The notes: generated by a model not told the origin, from the letters alone. A stretch of DNA of 64,000 bases from Firm-13 sp964579245 (GCA_964579245.1 CAZOFY010000005.1:8126-72125), one strand, 5' to 3'; shown: positions 33,901 through 42,802, counted from the first letter of the stretch. Numbers and translations: made by a program.

Positions 33901-34491
33901 TCAGAATCCCTGATTAAATACTTTCTTGTTCCAGGCAATGTATGCCTTGGTCCCAACAATCGTCCATTTCGTCAAAAAATAACTGAAGATGCATGTGGCT
34001 ACACCGATCGCTATCAATCCGATGCCCGCCAGAAGAACCGCGGTGAAAAGTTCGACTCCGGTAAACAATGTGACAAGAGTCAGGATCCCGCCGACGAATA
34101 ACGATGCCGTAGCAAGCCAGAAGGCGAGGTTGAGGGCATAAAGTGCGATCGCGACCCACCATGCAATGAGGAGGTTCAAGAGAACCACGAAGACTCTCGG
34201 TCCGACCAGATCCTCCTGTCCCGCCTTGATAGCGGCGGCGGTTGCGGCCGCAGACGGCAGTTCTTCACTCTCTTCACTCGTGTGTCCGACCGTCACAAGC
34301 TCAGGATCCATATAGGTTCTGGCAACGATGACCGGATCCCCGAGCTCAGCCGAGACCTCATGCTCAGACTTGCCCTGTGATAAGCCGACATCAAAATGTT
34401 CCTCGAAATCACTCAAGATATCGTGTAACTCTGCCGAGGGAATTCCTACCAGCGAACCGCGAATGGCATCAAGATATTCTTGTCTTGTCAT
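33901..34491 (-). CDS. DUF1700 family membrane protein
   Basis: A 196-residue protein with the DUF1700 N-terminus MTRQEYLDAIRGSL, followed by ILSDFEEHFDVGLSQGKSEHEVSAELGDP, split at about residues 24-53, and three or four membrane helices in the C-terminal half (VVLLNLLIAWWVAIALYALNL, FVGGILTLVTLFTG, LFTAVLLAGIGLIAIGVATCIF). The chosen ATG (34489-34491) overlaps the PadR stop and follows GGGGGTGGAGCGAA. The PadR-DUF1700 pairing is a conserved Bacillota module, thought to respond to envelope stress; the mechanism is not established. Confidence 0.88.
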   Translation of the reverse strand: MTRQEYLDAIRGSLVGIPSAELHDILSDFEEHFDVGLSQGKSEHEVSAELGDPVIVARTYMDPELVTVGHTSEESEELPSAAATAAAIKAGQEDLVGPRVFVVLLNLLIAWWVAIALYALNLAFWLATASLFVGGILTLVTLFTGVELFTAVLLAGIGLIAIGVATCIFSYFLTKWTIVGTKAYIAWNKKVFNQGF

Positions 34492-34805
34492 TTCGCTCCA
34501 CCCCCTATAATCCGATCGACACTCCGGGCAAAAGAAACCCATTCCTCCTGGAGGCCTTCCAAAGACTTTCTGCCTAATCCGGTTAATGTGTAATACTTCC
34601 GTGGAGGACCGCTCTGCGATTCCTGCAAATACGTTGTAACCAGCCCATCCGTGGCAAGCTTCCTTAAGATGGGATAAACTGTACCATCTGAAATCTGAAT
34701 GATCTCAGATAACGTACTGGCTAATTCGTATCCGTACTGATCGTTTGTCTTCAACATCGACAGTACACAAAGGTCTAATACACCTTTTTTGAATTGTACA
34801 TTCAC
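34488..34805 (-). CDS. PadR family transcriptional regulator
   Basis: A 105-residue winged-helix protein: VLDLCVLSMLKTNDQYGYELAS, SDGTVYPILRKLATDGLVTTY, GPPRKYYTLTGLGRKSL. It starts at GTG (34803-34805) after AAAGGAGGATGTGCC and overlaps the DUF1700 gene by 4 bp. It is a second, distinct PadR module only 1.7 kb from the first, and its operator sequence differs. Autorepression is likely. Confidence 0.93.
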   Translation of the reverse strand: MNVQFKKGVLDLCVLSMLKTNDQYGYELASTLSEIIQISDGTVYPILRKLATDGLVTTYLQESQSGPPRKYYTLTGLGRKSLEGLQEEWVSFARSVDRIIGGGAK

Positions 34806-34844
34806 GGCACATCCTCCTTTGCTATTGTTTATTCTATAATAGTG

Positions 34845-34873
34845 ATTCTACTTTAATACTGTTTCACCGTCAA
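34845..34873 (-). promoter_or_regulatory. Promoter for the PadR-DUF1700 operon
   Basis: Minus strand TTGACG (34868-34873), 17-bp spacer, TAGAAT (34845-34850). Just downstream lies CACTATTATAGAATAAAC with a CTATTATAG core, a possible PadR site. Confidence 0.75.
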
Positions 34874-34941
34874 GATGTTTTTTCTTACAATCTAAAAAAA
34901 AATCTTTTGTTTACAATTTCTTAAAATATTGAAAAGAAATC

Positions 34942-34969
34942 TTGTGTTCTCAGACCTTTCTGTTATACT
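34942..34969 (+). promoter_or_regulatory. Promoter for the YhfC-type protease gene
   Basis: TTGTGT, 16-bp spacer, TATACT (34964-34969), 69 bp before the ATG. Confidence 0.55.
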
Positions 34970-35037
34970 TGCAATATAACAACCGCACATCATCTTGAAT
35001 CAAGGCAATATCAGAATCAGCCAAACAGGAGGTCTTT

Positions 35038-35874
35038 ATGGTCAGCACAGCATCCATCATTACAATATGCTTCTCTCTCTTAGTCGCTCTGATTGGACCC
35101 GTTCTTCTTGCAATCATTTTTCTATTCAAGAACCGTCCGAAGCCCGGGGTCGCTTCAGTTTTCGCCGGGGCGGGAACCTTTATCCTCTTTGCTCTTATTC
35201 TGGAGCAACTCCTTCATTTTCTTATTCTGAAAGTCATACCCGGACTCGGTGACATAATCACGGGGAACGTATGGCTTCTGGCGTTCTACGGATCGATCGC
35301 CGCCGGCGTTTTCGAGGAGACCGGACGGTTCCTCGTTATGAAATTCATCCTGAAAAAGTCGCGCGAGTGGAAGCACGGTATAGCCTTCGGTATCGGACAC
35401 GGCGGTATCGAAGCGATGATACTGGTCGGACTCACGTATATGAATAACCTTATTTATTCACTTCTGATCAATTCCGGATCTTTCGATATGGTGTTGAAAA
35501 GCTCTCCGTCCAGCGCGCAGGAAGCCCTCGTAGCAGCAAAGGACGGCCTGATCAGCACTTCGTCCTGGTTATTTGCCTTTGCGGGCGTCGAGCGGATCCT
35601 GACGTTCCTCTTTCATGTCGCCATGTCCGTCCTGGTCCTCTATGCAGTCCGTTCCGGGAAGAAAAAATTCTTCCTACTGGCAATCTTCCTGCATTTCATG
35701 CTGGACATTCCCGCTGTCTTCGCGCAGAAGGGCATACTGCCTGTCTGGGCGCTGGAAGTCTATGTTGCTGTTTTCGCCGTTGCGTCACTGGTCTTCATCG
35801 TTCGCTCAAAGAAGCTTTTCGAAAAGCTCCCGGCTCTTGTTTCAGAAGTAAAAGAAGAGAAGACAGTCTCTTAA
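35038..35874 (+). CDS. YhfC family intramembrane metalloprotease
   Basis: A 278-residue polytopic protein of the YhfC family, related to CPBP proteases. The glutamate motif is GVFEETGRFLVMKFILKK (about residue 92), followed by FGIGHGGIEAMILVG and HFMLDIPAVFAQKG. Seven or eight helices are predicted, with a charged C-terminal tail (SEVKEEKTVS). The gene is monocistronic; a long imperfect hairpin spans its stop codon (35855-35893). Function of the family is not established beyond putative membrane proteolysis. Confidence 0.88.
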   Translation: MVSTASIITICFSLLVALIGPVLLAIIFLFKNRPKPGVASVFAGAGTFILFALILEQLLHFLILKVIPGLGDIITGNVWLLAFYGSIAAGVFEETGRFLVMKFILKKSREWKHGIAFGIGHGGIEAMILVGLTYMNNLIYSLLINSGSFDMVLKSSPSSAQEALVAAKDGLISTSSWLFAFAGVERILTFLFHVAMSVLVLYAVRSGKKKFFLLAIFLHFMLDIPAVFAQKGILPVWALEVYVAVFAVASLVFIVRSKKLFEKLPALVSEVKEEKTVS

Positions 35875-35927
35875 CCAGAGGCTGCCTTCTCCAGAAAGCA
35901 TACTGAATCCAGCAAAGTATTTATAAA

Positions 35928-36407
35928 TCAGACCTCGATCTCGATCTTTCTTCCTGTCGGCGTGTACGGGCGATAGGAAACGCCCGCCGCGTCAAGCATT
36001 CTTCTGGCGGCAATAAAAAGATCATCCTTGGCATATTTATCCGAAAGATAAACGATCGAGGTTATTCCCTTCTGGATCATCGCCTTCGTGCATTCCGCAC
36101 AGGGAAAAAGTGTCGTATAGACTGTGCTGCCTCTCAGGTCGCTGTGTCCGCTGTTCAAAATTGCATTCATTTCCGCATGGCAGACAAAGAGATACTTGGT
36201 CTCGAGCGCAGATCCCTCACGCGCCCAGGGAAACTCGTCGTCTGAGCAGCCGCTGGGCATTCCATTGTAGCCGACCGTAAGAATCCGCTTCTCCGGACTG
36301 ATGATGCAGGCTCCGACCTGTGTGCCGGGATCCTTACTCCGGTGCGCGGACATCAATGCGATCCCCATGAAGTATTCGTCCCAACTGATGTAGTCCTGTC
36401 TCTTCAT
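35928..36407 (-). CDS. Deoxycytidylate (dCMP) deaminase
   Basis: Converts dCMP to dUMP, feeding thymidylate synthesis. The 159-residue protein begins MKRQDYISWDEYFMGIALMS and has the zinc site CHAEMNAI (H-x-E) with TLFPCAECTKAMIQ (PCxxC), plus the dNTP-effector-type insertion GYNGMPSGCSDDEFPW. I chose the ATG at 36405-36407, which follows CGGGAGGAAGCAT. The gene is divergent from hydF. Confidence 0.93.
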   Translation of the reverse strand: MKRQDYISWDEYFMGIALMSAHRSKDPGTQVGACIISPEKRILTVGYNGMPSGCSDDEFPWAREGSALETKYLFVCHAEMNAILNSGHSDLRGSTVYTTLFPCAECTKAMIQKGITSIVYLSDKYAKDDLFIAARRMLDAAGVSYRPYTPTGRKIEIEV

Positions 36408-36566
36408 ATGCTTCCTCCCGAGTCGTTTTTTTCCATTATACTCGTTTCTCTCTTCACCTTTGCTCAAAAAAAAGAAAATTTACGTGATATCATACTTTTT
36501 CCAGGTACATGCTTATGCGATAATGTTATCTGTTCCTCCACGGAAAAGAACAGAAAGCGTGAGTAT

Positions 36567-37796
36567 ATGAGCTTGAACGAGACTCCGCGCGGCGAGCGCG
36601 TCCATATAGCAATTTTCGGCAGGCGAAATGCCGGAAAATCCAGCCTGATCAATGCCCTGACCGGTCAGCAGATCTCTATTGTTTCGGATGTGGCCGGAAC
36701 AACAACGGACCCGGTTTATAAGGCCATGGAACTGTTGCCGATCGGCCCGGTCGTGATGATTGACACACCGGGTCTTGATGATGAGGGCGATCTTGGACGC
36801 ATGCGGATTGGTCGTGCTCAGGCGGTTCTGGAGAAGACTGACATTGCGATTGTGGCAGCCGATATCCGTACGGGAATCGGTGATTTTGAACGAGAGATCC
36901 TGACGCGGATCCGGGAGCGGAAGATCCCCTGCGTTGTTGTCCTCAATAAATCGGATCTTATGGACGCGGACCTGAATGATTTACAGAACATGGCAGAAAC
37001 ATTGGCCTCAGAGCTGTTTACACCTGTCATTATAGCATCCGGCCTTCGAGGCGAGGGAATTCTCGCCGTCAAACAAGCCCTGATACAGTCTCTTCCAAAT
37101 AGCGGCAGAGAGAAGCAGCTGGTCCGTGATCTTTTGTCTGCGAACGATATCGTTGTCCTCGTTGTGCCGATCGACTCCGCCGCACCGAAGGGGCGTCTGA
37201 TATTACCCCAGCAGCAAGTGATCCGTGATGTTCTCGAGGCCGGAGCAATTTCTGTTGTAACACAGGAAACCGAGCTTGCCTCAACGCTCTCTTCGCTGAA
37301 GGATAAGCCTCGTCTCGTGATAACGGATTCGCAGGCCTTTGACTTCGTCTCGAAAATCACCCCGCGAGAGATTCCTCTGACTTCATTCTCGATTCTTTTC
37401 GCGCGTTACAAGGGTGACCTTCCTTCTCTTCTGGAAGGAGCAAGGATTCTCGATTCATTGAAAGCCGGGGATAAGATCCTTATTGCGGAAGGCTGCACTC
37501 ACCATCGTCAGTGTGATGATATCGGAACGGTGAAGCTGCCGCGATGGATACGGGAGCATACCGGCAAGAGCTTCGACTTTATCTTTACGAGCGGAGGCTC
37601 TTATCCTGATGACCTGAGTCCGTATCGCCTGATCATTCATTGCGGAGCCTGTATGCTGAATGATCGCGAAATGTCGTTCCGGATTCGGAAGGCGCGGAGC
37701 CACGCTGTTCCAATCGTGAATTACGGAGTGCTTATCGCGCATATGAAAGGTATCCTTCCTCGTGTCGTCGAGCCGTTCGGCTTGGATTCATACTAA
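36567..37796 (+). CDS. hydF: [FeFe]-hydrogenase H-cluster maturation GTPase HydF
   Basis: Scaffold on which the 2Fe subcluster of [FeFe] hydrogenase is assembled before transfer to HydA. The 409-residue protein has a GTPase domain (GRRNAGKSSLINAL, DTPGLDDEG, LNKSD, about residues 13-130), a dimerisation part, and a C-terminal iron-sulfur domain with CTHHRQCDD and IIHCGACM, the Cys-His-Cys ligand set. The ATG at 36567 was chosen because the protein there matches the family start (MSLNETPRGERVHI); the ribosome site is weak (AGAAAG). Its partner hydG lies 3.3 kb away on the other strand; hydE and hydA are not in the window. Confidence 0.95.
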   Translation: MSLNETPRGERVHIAIFGRRNAGKSSLINALTGQQISIVSDVAGTTTDPVYKAMELLPIGPVVMIDTPGLDDEGDLGRMRIGRAQAVLEKTDIAIVAADIRTGIGDFEREILTRIRERKIPCVVVLNKSDLMDADLNDLQNMAETLASELFTPVIIASGLRGEGILAVKQALIQSLPNSGREKQLVRDLLSANDIVVLVVPIDSAAPKGRLILPQQQVIRDVLEAGAISVVTQETELASTLSSLKDKPRLVITDSQAFDFVSKITPREIPLTSFSILFARYKGDLPSLLEGARILDSLKAGDKILIAEGCTHHRQCDDIGTVKLPRWIREHTGKSFDFIFTSGGSYPDDLSPYRLIIHCGACMLNDREMSFRIRKARSHAVPIVNYGVLIAHMKGILPRVVEPFGLDSY

Positions 37797-37912
37797 AATG
37801 ATTCCTGAATTCAATTTATTATCAAGTATCTTTTACGGAAGATAGATTTTCTATCTTGTCCTGTGATAGAATCAGGAATAGTTGATTTTATTGGACATAG
37901 GGGGAAGCAAGC

Positions 37913-38287
37913 ATGACAGGAATCGAAGCGATTATTTATACGAAGGAGAAGGACTTACTGCGGCCAGAAATTCGCAAGTCCCCGGAGAAGATCGCGGAAA
38001 TCCTTAGTAATTCTTTTTATGAATACGGAAGCTCGGGTAGAGTATATCATTACCATCACGGGAATACCTTTGCCCATGGCCCGGCAAAGGAGAGCGATTG
38101 GGAGATCGTAGACTTCTCACTTCACCTTCTTTCGGAGGACAGTGCCCTCGCAACGTACAAGATGATTAAGCATACAGAGTCGGATCCGAAGCGCAGAACA
38201 ACACTCCGTGTTTCCCTCTGGCGCATCGAAGACGGGATCTGGAAGATGCAGTTTCACCAGGGAACCTACGCAGATGACGTAGGCTAA
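37913..38287 (+). CDS. DUF4440/NTF2-like small protein
   Basis: A 124-residue cone-shaped NTF2-like fold is suggested by the order: amphipathic helix with LRPEIRKSPEKIAEILSNSF, the YEYGSSGRVY strand, VDFSLHLLSEDSALATYKM, and the terminal strands TTLRVSLWRIEDGIWKMQFHQGT. This is the usual plan of DUF4440-containing proteins (RxxSLW-x(3)-G-x-WKMxxHQGT). A GGGGGAAGC ribosome site precedes the ATG. It is followed by an intrinsic terminator. Substrate and role unknown. Confidence 0.8.
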   Translation: MTGIEAIIYTKEKDLLRPEIRKSPEKIAEILSNSFYEYGSSGRVYHYHHGNTFAHGPAKESDWEIVDFSLHLLSEDSALATYKMIKHTESDPKRRTTLRVSLWRIEDGIWKMQFHQGTYADDVG

Positions 38288-38324
38288 TAAAGGGCCTATC
38301 TCAATACGGACATTTTTGTCAGAG

Positions 38325-38359
38325 CTGTCTCAACATGAAGGTGGGGAGACAGTTTTTTT
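38325..38359 (+). terminator. Intrinsic terminator of the DUF4440 gene
   Basis: CTGTCTC, a loop, GAGACAG and seven Ts. Confidence 0.88.
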
Positions 38360-38391
38360 GTCGGAACAGCGAAAAAACATGTTTTCTGGCT

Positions 38392-39684
38392 TTATTGCCC
38401 TTCACGAAGCTTCGAAGCCGCATGTAATCCAGCAACGAATCCTGTGGAGAGCGCGATTTGGATGTTATAACCACCCGTCTCGGCATCGAGATCCAACGCT
38501 TCTCCCGCCACATAAAGGCCGGGGACCAGCCTCGATTCCATGGTGCCGGGGTCGATCTGATTCGTCGCGACGCCCCCGACGGTGATCATAGCGGATCCGA
38601 GATCCGGCGGACTCGTAACAGTATACTCCGGATACCGGAAAGCGCGGATCAATCTTTGTCGATCTTCCTTCTTCAAATCACGACAGAATGTTTTCGCCGA
38701 TATTTGGCTGCGCGACAGAAGAAAGGATACATAGGCTTCCGGCGCCAGCGCCTTACATGCGTGGATCAGTAAGCGATTGGCATTTTCTGTAACGATTGCG
38801 AGAGTGAGCCTGGCAAATTCCTCATCCGATATTTCAGGCATCAAAGTCGGCGAAATCGCAACCTGAGCCATCTGATACAGAGACGGATCGGGTGGCAAGA
38901 ACCGCGAAAGACGCAGTACGGCTGGCCCTGACATCCCGACATGCGTAAACAGGACATCACCGGTGGTCTGCGCTTGTTTCGAGCCGCTTACTAGAAGACG
39001 CAGCCTGATCCCTCTCAGACTGACACCGGCCAACCCGCTCGCCTTCATTCCTTCAAGCCTGACCGGAGAGAGTCCGGCTCGAACCGGCGTGATCAAATGC
39101 CCCATGTCTGCTGCCAAACGCAGGCTGTCTCCGTCAGAGCCGGTGGCCGCATAAGACGAACCGCCGGCACAGAGGATGCAAACGTCGGCATGATAAGAGG
39201 ATCGCTTTGTCACGATTATGAACCCGGATTTCTCCTTTGATGCATGAACCCGGATCACTGCCTCATCTAAGCGGATCTCGACACCGAGAGTGTTCACCTC
39301 GCGAATCAAAGTCGTCAGAATATCTGTCGCACGATCGCTTTCCGGAAAGACCCGCCCGCCGTCTTCTGTTTTCAACGGAACACCGGCGTTTTCAAAAAAA
39401 GTCATGCTGTCAGACGGAGAGAATGTGTGCAGCGCTTTCCGAAGAAACTTGGCCCCCTCGAAGATGTGTCCTGTAAAATCCCTCACCTCTGAGGCGTTGG
39501 TAACATTACAGCGACCATTGCCGGTGAGAAGAAGCTTTTTCCCAGGTTCAGAATTTTTCTCAAAAAGAATGATCTGAGCTGTATTCTGTTTCGCTGCCGC
39601 AATCGACGCCATCAAACCGGCGGGTCCTCCGCCGATCACAGCAATCACAGGCTTGCCCTTCTCTTTTTCATCGTCTTTAATCAC
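38392..39684 (-). CDS. NAD(P)/FAD-dependent oxidoreductase, HI0933/BaiN family
   Basis: A 430-residue flavoprotein. The FAD dinucleotide-binding motif is VIAVIGGGPAGLMASIAAAK near the start. Then follow KKLLLTGNGRCNVTNA (family hallmark), EDGGRVFPESDRATDIL, CILCAGGSSYAATGSDGD and the C-terminal VGGVATNQIDPGTMESRLVPGLYVAGEALDLDAETGGYN, split over about residues 370-408. I chose GTG at 39682-39684, eight bases after GGAG; it overlaps the ybaK stop by 8 bp. Members reduce unsaturated ring systems (BaiN in bile-acid conversion) or are uncharacterised; which applies is unknown. Confidence 0.9.
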   Translation of the reverse strand: MIKDDEKEKGKPVIAVIGGGPAGLMASIAAAKQNTAQIILFEKNSEPGKKLLLTGNGRCNVTNASEVRDFTGHIFEGAKFLRKALHTFSPSDSMTFFENAGVPLKTEDGGRVFPESDRATDILTTLIREVNTLGVEIRLDEAVIRVHASKEKSGFIIVTKRSSYHADVCILCAGGSSYAATGSDGDSLRLAADMGHLITPVRAGLSPVRLEGMKASGLAGVSLRGIRLRLLVSGSKQAQTTGDVLFTHVGMSGPAVLRLSRFLPPDPSLYQMAQVAISPTLMPEISDEEFARLTLAIVTENANRLLIHACKALAPEAYVSFLLSRSQISAKTFCRDLKKEDRQRLIRAFRYPEYTVTSPPDLGSAMITVGGVATNQIDPGTMESRLVPGLYVAGEALDLDAETGGYNIQIALSTGFVAGLHAASKLREGQ

Positions 39685-40159
39685 GCGTGAGTTCTCCTGT
39701 CTCGGCACAAATAAACCGGATCAAATCATCCGGAGCAAGCAGGATCTGTGCTCCCCGAACGCCGGCGCTGACGGATATCCTATCAAAAAGCACGCACGTC
39801 TCATCGATATAGGTTGGAAAATTCTTCTTCATACCAATCGGTGAACATCCTCCGCGAATATATCCCGTCAACGGGAGAAGCTCCTTCACCGCAATCATTT
39901 CCGTCTTCTTATTTCCTGAAAGAAGCGCGAGCGTCTTAAGATCCAATTCTGCCGCAACAGGAATACAGGCTGTAAGAAAGCCTGTCTTATCGCCTGTGAG
40001 CACCAGTGTCTTGAACACCTGCTCCTGCGGAAGGCCGCATACCTGAGCAACATGCACTCCGGACAGATCTTCCTCCTCCACCTCATATCGGATCACTTCA
40101 TAGCCTATGCCGGCGGCGTCCAGCATGCGCATCGCATTTGTCTTGGTTTCCTTTGCCAT
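39677..40159 (-). CDS. ybaK: YbaK/EbsC family Cys-tRNA(Pro)-type deacylase
   Basis: Trans-editing protein that hydrolyses mischarged aminoacyl-tRNAs, classically Cys-tRNA(Pro). The 160-residue protein has TKTNAMRMLDAAGIGYEVIRY, VFKTLVLTGDKTGFLTACIPV (catalytic Lys region), LLPLTGYIRGGCSPIGMKK and AGVRGAQILLAPDDLI. The ATG at 40157-40159 follows GGAGGGATCTC; the longer upstream reading has no ribosome site. It overlaps the flavoprotein gene by 8 bp. Confidence 0.93.
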   Translation of the reverse strand: MAKETKTNAMRMLDAAGIGYEVIRYEVEEEDLSGVHVAQVCGLPQEQVFKTLVLTGDKTGFLTACIPVAAELDLKTLALLSGNKKTEMIAVKELLPLTGYIRGGCSPIGMKKNFPTYIDETCVLFDRISVSAGVRGAQILLAPDDLIRFICAETGELTRD

Positions 40160-40216
40160 GAGATCCCTCCGCAAATAGATATAGTATAACGCCACAGGTC
40201 AATGTCCGCAAAAAAA

Positions 40217-40242
40217 CGCGCCGGGCAGGATTGCCCGACGCG
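40217..40242 (-). terminator. Intrinsic terminator of the zinc-ribbon gene
   Basis: Minus strand CGCGTCGGGCA...TGCCCGGCGCG followed by seven Ts, 24 bp after the stop of the gene at 40267-40941. Confidence 0.9.
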
Positions 40243-40266
40243 TCACATCTTTCGAATCACGAACAC

Positions 40267-40941
40267 TCAGTCATCATGAAAATCCACGATCTTGCTTCGC
40301 ATCCAGATTGGCACCTGTTCTTTCTTCTCTTCGGGCTTGGTCTCTATTGTCGCAGACTTCGTCTCCTCCGCAGGCTTCACCTGCTTAAAGGGAGAGCGTA
40401 CCGGTCGGCTCTTCAAGGGCTCGGAGAGAGGTTTGAACGCAGAGACTGCGGCAAATTCCGGAACCGGCTCAACAGGCGGCCGGAACGCCGACGGTAAATC
40501 CGAAGCACCCTTGGCGGCACCTCTTACATTCTTTGCAGATGACTTCGAAAGAAATGCAGACGGTACACCGGCTTCCATATCAGGAGAGGGCGCCGGAGGC
40601 GCGGAAGCAAGAATAGACGGTACATATTCGGGATCCTGATAATCATAGTAAAACTTCGAGGCCTGCTTCGCGTCGTAGATTTTACTCTCTCTCTTACCGA
40701 ACTCCGGACGAGGCGCCTTACGCCGGTCAACCAAAGGATACGTCAGTTCCTCAGAGGAGTCTTCCTCCGCACGGGGCAAGGAAGACTCTTCAAACTTCTT
40801 CTTTGCATCGATAACAATCCCGGGAAGGTATTCTGATGTATCGATGTTGCCGTCTTCGCCGGGAACCAATCGAAGACCACAACGCGTACATAAATCCGTA
40901 AGAATATCTGTTCCAAATCCACATCTCGGACAGTATTTCAT
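40267..40941 (-). CDS. Zinc-ribbon protein with long disordered tail
   Basis: A 224-residue protein. The N-terminus MKYCPRCGFGTDILTDLCTRCG is a four-cysteine zinc ribbon (CxxC...CxxC, residues 4-22). The rest is low-complexity: proline-, alanine-, lysine- and glutamate-rich, without membrane helices or recognisable domains, ending with IWMRSKIVDFHDD. I take it as a predicted disordered adaptor. The ATG at 40939-40941 follows AAGGGAGACTTCTC. It is monocistronic with its own terminator. Two other zinc-ribbon proteins occur in the window (57473-59377 and 59660-60328). Confidence 0.7.
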   Translation of the reverse strand: MKYCPRCGFGTDILTDLCTRCGLRLVPGEDGNIDTSEYLPGIVIDAKKKFEESSLPRAEEDSSEELTYPLVDRRKAPRPEFGKRESKIYDAKQASKFYYDYQDPEYVPSILASAPPAPSPDMEAGVPSAFLSKSSAKNVRGAAKGASDLPSAFRPPVEPVPEFAAVSAFKPLSEPLKSRPVRSPFKQVKPAEETKSATIETKPEEKKEQVPIWMRSKIVDFHDD

Positions 40942-41065
40942 GAGAAGTCTCCCTTCTTTATATATTGGTTTCATAATAAAGTAAGGGAATTTTTATTGCA
41001 ATATGATTTCAATGTGGCAACTGTAGACATAGTGTAAACATTCTGTGTCCGTTCTGTTCTTGGCC

Positions 41066-42499
41066 TTAAAAGAATAAGTCCCGTGTCTGTCTTGCCCGAA
41101 TCTTTTCGATGTTTTTCTTTGTGGCCTCGCGGACTTTCAAATCAGCAATCGTTTCCAGCTCGCGATCTACCAGTACTGTGCCCTTCTCCTTCGCCACAGG
41201 GGAAGCGTAATCTTCAAGGTACTCCGTCAGGGTCATCAGCGCATTTGGATGGCAAACGTTCTTGATTTCTCCGCTTCGGGCCATCGACATGAATCGGTCT
41301 CCTGTGCGGCCGGAACGATAACAGGCTGTGCACCACGAGGGAATAAGGCCTTCAGACAGAAGCCAGGTGACGATCTCATCCGCGGAACGATCATCACTTT
41401 TGTCGAATTGTGCGACAAGCTCTTCATCTCGCACGCCCGTCTCCCGCAGCCTTCTCTCGGCAGCATAACCACCGACACCCACCGCGCTGCATGCACTCAG
41501 CTGGGTAATGCCGCAGTCCAGAAGATCCTTTCGCATGGCGGCCGTTTCGCGGGTCGAAATAATCATCCCCGTGTACGGTACGGCAAGTCGAATCACGGCA
41601 ACAATTCTTCTGAACAATTCGTCGCTCGGAACGTTCGGGTATATTGCTTTCAGATCACAGCCGTCAGCCGGTCGAATCCTTGGGACAGATATCGTGTGGA
41701 AGCCAACTCCCCATTCCTTCTCCATGTGCTCGTTATGAATCATAAGAGCAATTGTCTCGAAAAGCGGATCATGTAGTCCGAACAGAACTCCGGCCCCGAC
41801 ATCGTCAATACCGCCGGCCTGGGCGCGGTCAAAGGCGGTAAGGTGATATAGATAATTGCTCTTCGGACCGGACAGATGATACTTCTCATAGGTCGGCTGG
41901 TGATAGGTCTCCTGAAACAGAATATACGTCCCGATTCCGGCAGACTTGAGCCGGCGATAGTTTTCTATCGTTGTCGCCGCAATGTTCACATTCGCGCGGC
42001 GGATCTCTCCCGACGTGTCTGACATGGTGTCATAAACAGCCTTCAGACATTCCTCAATGTACTCGATCGGACAATTCTCATCATCCTCTCCAGCCTCAAG
42101 CGCGATTCTCTTGTGACCCATTTTCTGAATCTCAATGACCTCTTCACGAACCTCGTCCATGCTCAGCTTTCGTCTCGAAAAGCTGTGGCAGTCGTTATAG
42201 CTACAGTATGCACAACGATTCACACAGTAATCGCTGACATAGAGCGGAGCAAACATTACGATACGGTTGCCGTATATCGCCTCCTTGATTCTTCTGGCCG
42301 TCTGGAAGAGAAGCGGAAGATATCGATCATCCATTCTGAGAAGCTTGGCGACCTCCATGTGATTGAGGCCTTTGAAGTGTACCGCCTTTTCGATGATGTT
42401 CCGTATCTCTTCCTCCGTCGAATTTCCAGCCTCATTAAGAATGGCCTCGATCTCCGGAGCGTTGATGAAATTTGTTGTCATCCTGTTCTCGTCAGTCAT
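41066..42499 (-). CDS. hydG: [FeFe]-hydrogenase maturation radical SAM enzyme HydG
   Basis: Radical SAM tyrosine lyase that makes the CO and CN ligands (as an Fe(CO)2CN unit) of the H-cluster from tyrosine. The 477-residue protein has the SAM cluster CVNRCAYCSYN (CxxxCxxC, about residues 93-100), the ThiH-like barrel (ALEAGEDDENCP, LFQETYHQPTYEKYH), and the C-terminal second cluster with CTACYRSG and a third cysteine in NVCHPNA. I chose the ATG at 42497-42499, six bases after GGAGG. It follows the TM1266-type regulator after 48 bp in one operon. Confidence 0.96.
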   Translation of the reverse strand: MTDENRMTTNFINAPEIEAILNEAGNSTEEEIRNIIEKAVHFKGLNHMEVAKLLRMDDRYLPLLFQTARRIKEAIYGNRIVMFAPLYVSDYCVNRCAYCSYNDCHSFSRRKLSMDEVREEVIEIQKMGHKRIALEAGEDDENCPIEYIEECLKAVYDTMSDTSGEIRRANVNIAATTIENYRRLKSAGIGTYILFQETYHQPTYEKYHLSGPKSNYLYHLTAFDRAQAGGIDDVGAGVLFGLHDPLFETIALMIHNEHMEKEWGVGFHTISVPRIRPADGCDLKAIYPNVPSDELFRRIVAVIRLAVPYTGMIISTRETAAMRKDLLDCGITQLSACSAVGVGGYAAERRLRETGVRDEELVAQFDKSDDRSADEIVTWLLSEGLIPSWCTACYRSGRTGDRFMSMARSGEIKNVCHPNALMTLTEYLEDYASPVAKEKGTVLVDRELETIADLKVREATKKNIEKIRARQTRDLFF

Positions 42500-42547
42500 A
42501 TACATCCTCCCTGTTTGTTTTTTCGATCAGTTTTTAGCGAAAAAGAG

Positions 42548-42802
42548 CTATGGCAGCTCCGTTTTCGCGATTGCTGTCTTGGCGGTGACCCCGTCAATAC
42601 GCCCTAGCTTACCGGTCAGTCTGTTGATCTCGTCCAGCTCCCCGACGACGACAATACTGATAACCGCAACCGGAGCCTCTTCAAACGGGATCCCCATTCG
42701 TCCGCGAACGATCCCCTGAAACTCTGACACAGTGTCATTAAACGGCTGCTGGCATACGTGCGGGTTATCGAGCACGGCCGATATGACGGCTATTCTCTTC
42801 AT
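42548..42802 (-). CDS. TM1266-type iron-only hydrogenase system regulator (putative)
   Basis: An 84-residue ACT/NikR-C-like ferredoxin-fold protein: MKRIAVISAVLDNP, VSEFQGIVRGRMGIPF, VAVISIVVVGELDEINRLTGKLGRIDGVTAKTAI split over residues 45-79. This matches the small protein that usually accompanies hydE/hydG in anaerobes and is named a putative regulator. No DNA-binding domain is present, so any regulatory role would be through small-molecule or protein binding. ATG at 42800-42802 follows AAGGAGAGACTT. It lies directly behind the attenuator leader. Confidence 0.88.
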   Translation of the reverse strand: MKRIAVISAVLDNPHVCQQPFNDTVSEFQGIVRGRMGIPFEEAPVAVISIVVVGELDEINRLTGKLGRIDGVTAKTAIAKTELP

